Shown here in pieces: positions 62,828 through 64,000 of a stretch of DNA of 64,000 nucleotides. Below the pieces are notes generated by a model that was not told the DNA's origin, made no database searches, and saw only the letters and a list, made by a program, of their open reading frames with translations. Location: assembly GCF_000150275.1 (NCBI RefSeq), contig NW_002060948.1:3362512-3426511 (forward strand), in the 5' to 3' direction. Within the stretch, counting starts at the first letter, position 1, and every line of letters starts with the position of its first letter. This DNA is from Trichoplax adhaerens (taxonomy: Eukaryota; Placozoa; Uniplacotomia; Trichoplacea; Trichoplacidae). The position numbers and the translations under genes were made by a program.

Positions 62828-64000
62828 AATTGCATTAATGTGGTCCTCGTACGCGAAAGAATTTCAGTAATTGCGTAGAATAACGATCTATGAAAATTAC
62901 AAACAAATAAAGCTTCTAAATGAAGTTTACTGCTTTGACGATAGCTTCTTTATTCAATCATGAGTTTATGCAAAAGCTATTTTAAGCCCGGTAAAGATCT
63001 GATTATGTACAGTACCGCAAGTCTTATGTACATTTATCACATATGACGATTGAATAGAAAGTCCTCTATAAACAGGAAAGAGAAGGCGTTACTGGCAATT
63101 TTAATTACGATCTTTATGATAGAGGATAATGCGGCTTGAACGCTTATTTTCTATCCCTAGTACCTTTTGAAGCGCTATAACTACAACAAAGTTAAATGGT
63201 GTATTAGGCTTTTTCTATATCGCTCTTTTTCCTTAGGATATAAATCTACGAAGAACATCATAATGCCTAGCTACTATAGTTAAAATTAAATATATAATAT
63301 CGTTTGATGGACGTTAGATTGTAAATAGGCCTATAAGATTACAAGGGCATAATATTGCTATCTCTTTTAGATGATCAATAAATAATGCCAAGTATACTCG
63401 TAGGTAATCTCTACCATTAGTGTAAGGGATAAACCCGCCTATATTTGCCCAAACTAAGCTTACAGTTGGCAAATATATAACTATAATCTAGTAGGTTAGA
63501 TGGTAGATCATAACATTAACCCTTATCGATAGTTATTCAATGATATTAAATTCAGGCGAGCTCTATAGCCTGACGGTTATGCTTACAGTTAGTAAATTTA
63601 GGCATAATCAAAATCTAATCGATTAGACTATCTGATATAACATTGCTAATCCTTGCCGAGGATCGTCATGCATATTCTAATAATTTACTGTCGTATCAAT
63701 CAAATTGGTTTATCCTTACTACTTACATAGAGAACGCCGGTAGTTAACCATTCGACTTTTATAATATACAAATTAGATAATAACACTGTATGCAACTATA
63801 TCATCACCAATTCTAATCAGCTGAAATAACTAAAGACGATTTCGCTGACTTTACTTAATATTAGAGCTATACTTATCTTGAAATGGACTTTCATCAAGCA
63901 TTTTCGATATTTTCAATAAGAATAATATGGAGATATTCAATTACTTATAAATGAGACCCGATAAAAGGGAAAGTAACAGAGAAGAATTCTTGTTGAATAA
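62828..64000. other. Intergenic with a small diverged repeat pair
   Basis: GCTTACAGTTGGCAAATATA near 63459 and GCTTACAGTTAGTAAATTTA near 63581 are followed by similar TAATCTA..TTAGA..ATAACATT..CCTT blocks, an old duplication with a spacing of about 122 bp. No gene is recognised. The near side should hold the former promoter of the decayed oxygenase. Confidence 0.5.

Noticed and set aside
1-64000. tRNA, rRNA, CRISPR, insertion sequences, operons
   Set aside because: No cloverleaf, rRNA block, repeat-spacer array, transposase frame or terminal inverted repeat was noticed. The intron-rich genes rule out a prokaryotic reading of the window.

Overview
The window looks like nuclear DNA of an early-branching animal. 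A placozoan (Trichoplax/Hoilungia type) fits best. The DNA is AT-rich, introns are short with GT..AG borders, genes are small, and there are several single-copy animal orthologues plus one intronless rhodopsin-type GPCR. The species call is inference; no marker in the window proves it. Exons were read by hand from splice borders and reading phase, so the multi-exon models are frame-consistent hypotheses.

Layout. (1) 1-5165, + strand: 3' part of a coiled-coil gene whose acidic disordered tail is spread over many tiny phase-1 exons (GOLIM4-like at best). (2) 7196-9315, - strand: complete seven-exon YEATS4/GAS41 gene. (3) 9316-22574: 13 kb gene desert with at least four families of decayed tandem repeats (units about 190-330 bp). 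(4) 22575-23657, +: intronless class A GPCR with altered key motifs. (5) 25294-25638, -: NDUFB9 (complex I). (6) 25798-26540: 90-bp satellite between NDUFB9 and the divergent gene EXOSC10. (7) 27301-33226, +: complete 24-exon EXOSC10/RRP6 (nuclear exosome). (8) 34350-40254, -: SLC9B-type Na+/H+ antiporter with a 25-histidine tail, followed upstream by a palindrome-rich, GC-shifted block (about 40,500-41,960). (9) 46858-62827, all - strand: a cluster of secretory-pathway 2-oxoglutarate/Fe(II) oxygenases. It holds two intact prolyl-4-hydroxylase-like paralogues, one JmjC + EF-hand protein ending in RDEL, and one decayed paralogue. (10) 62828-64000: noncoding, with a small decayed repeat pair.

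The housekeeping genes (YEATS4, NDUFB9, EXOSC10) show no functional link to one another. The oxygenase cluster is the coherent unit. Four neighbouring same-strand loci carry N-terminal signal sequences, two different 2OG-oxygenase folds are present, the JmjC member has an ER-retrieval signal and a perfect EF-hand loop, and two members of different fold share a Gly/Tyr/Glu-rich tail. A plausible reading is a lineage-specific set of calcium-linked hydroxylases of the ER lumen that expanded by tandem duplication, with one copy now dying.
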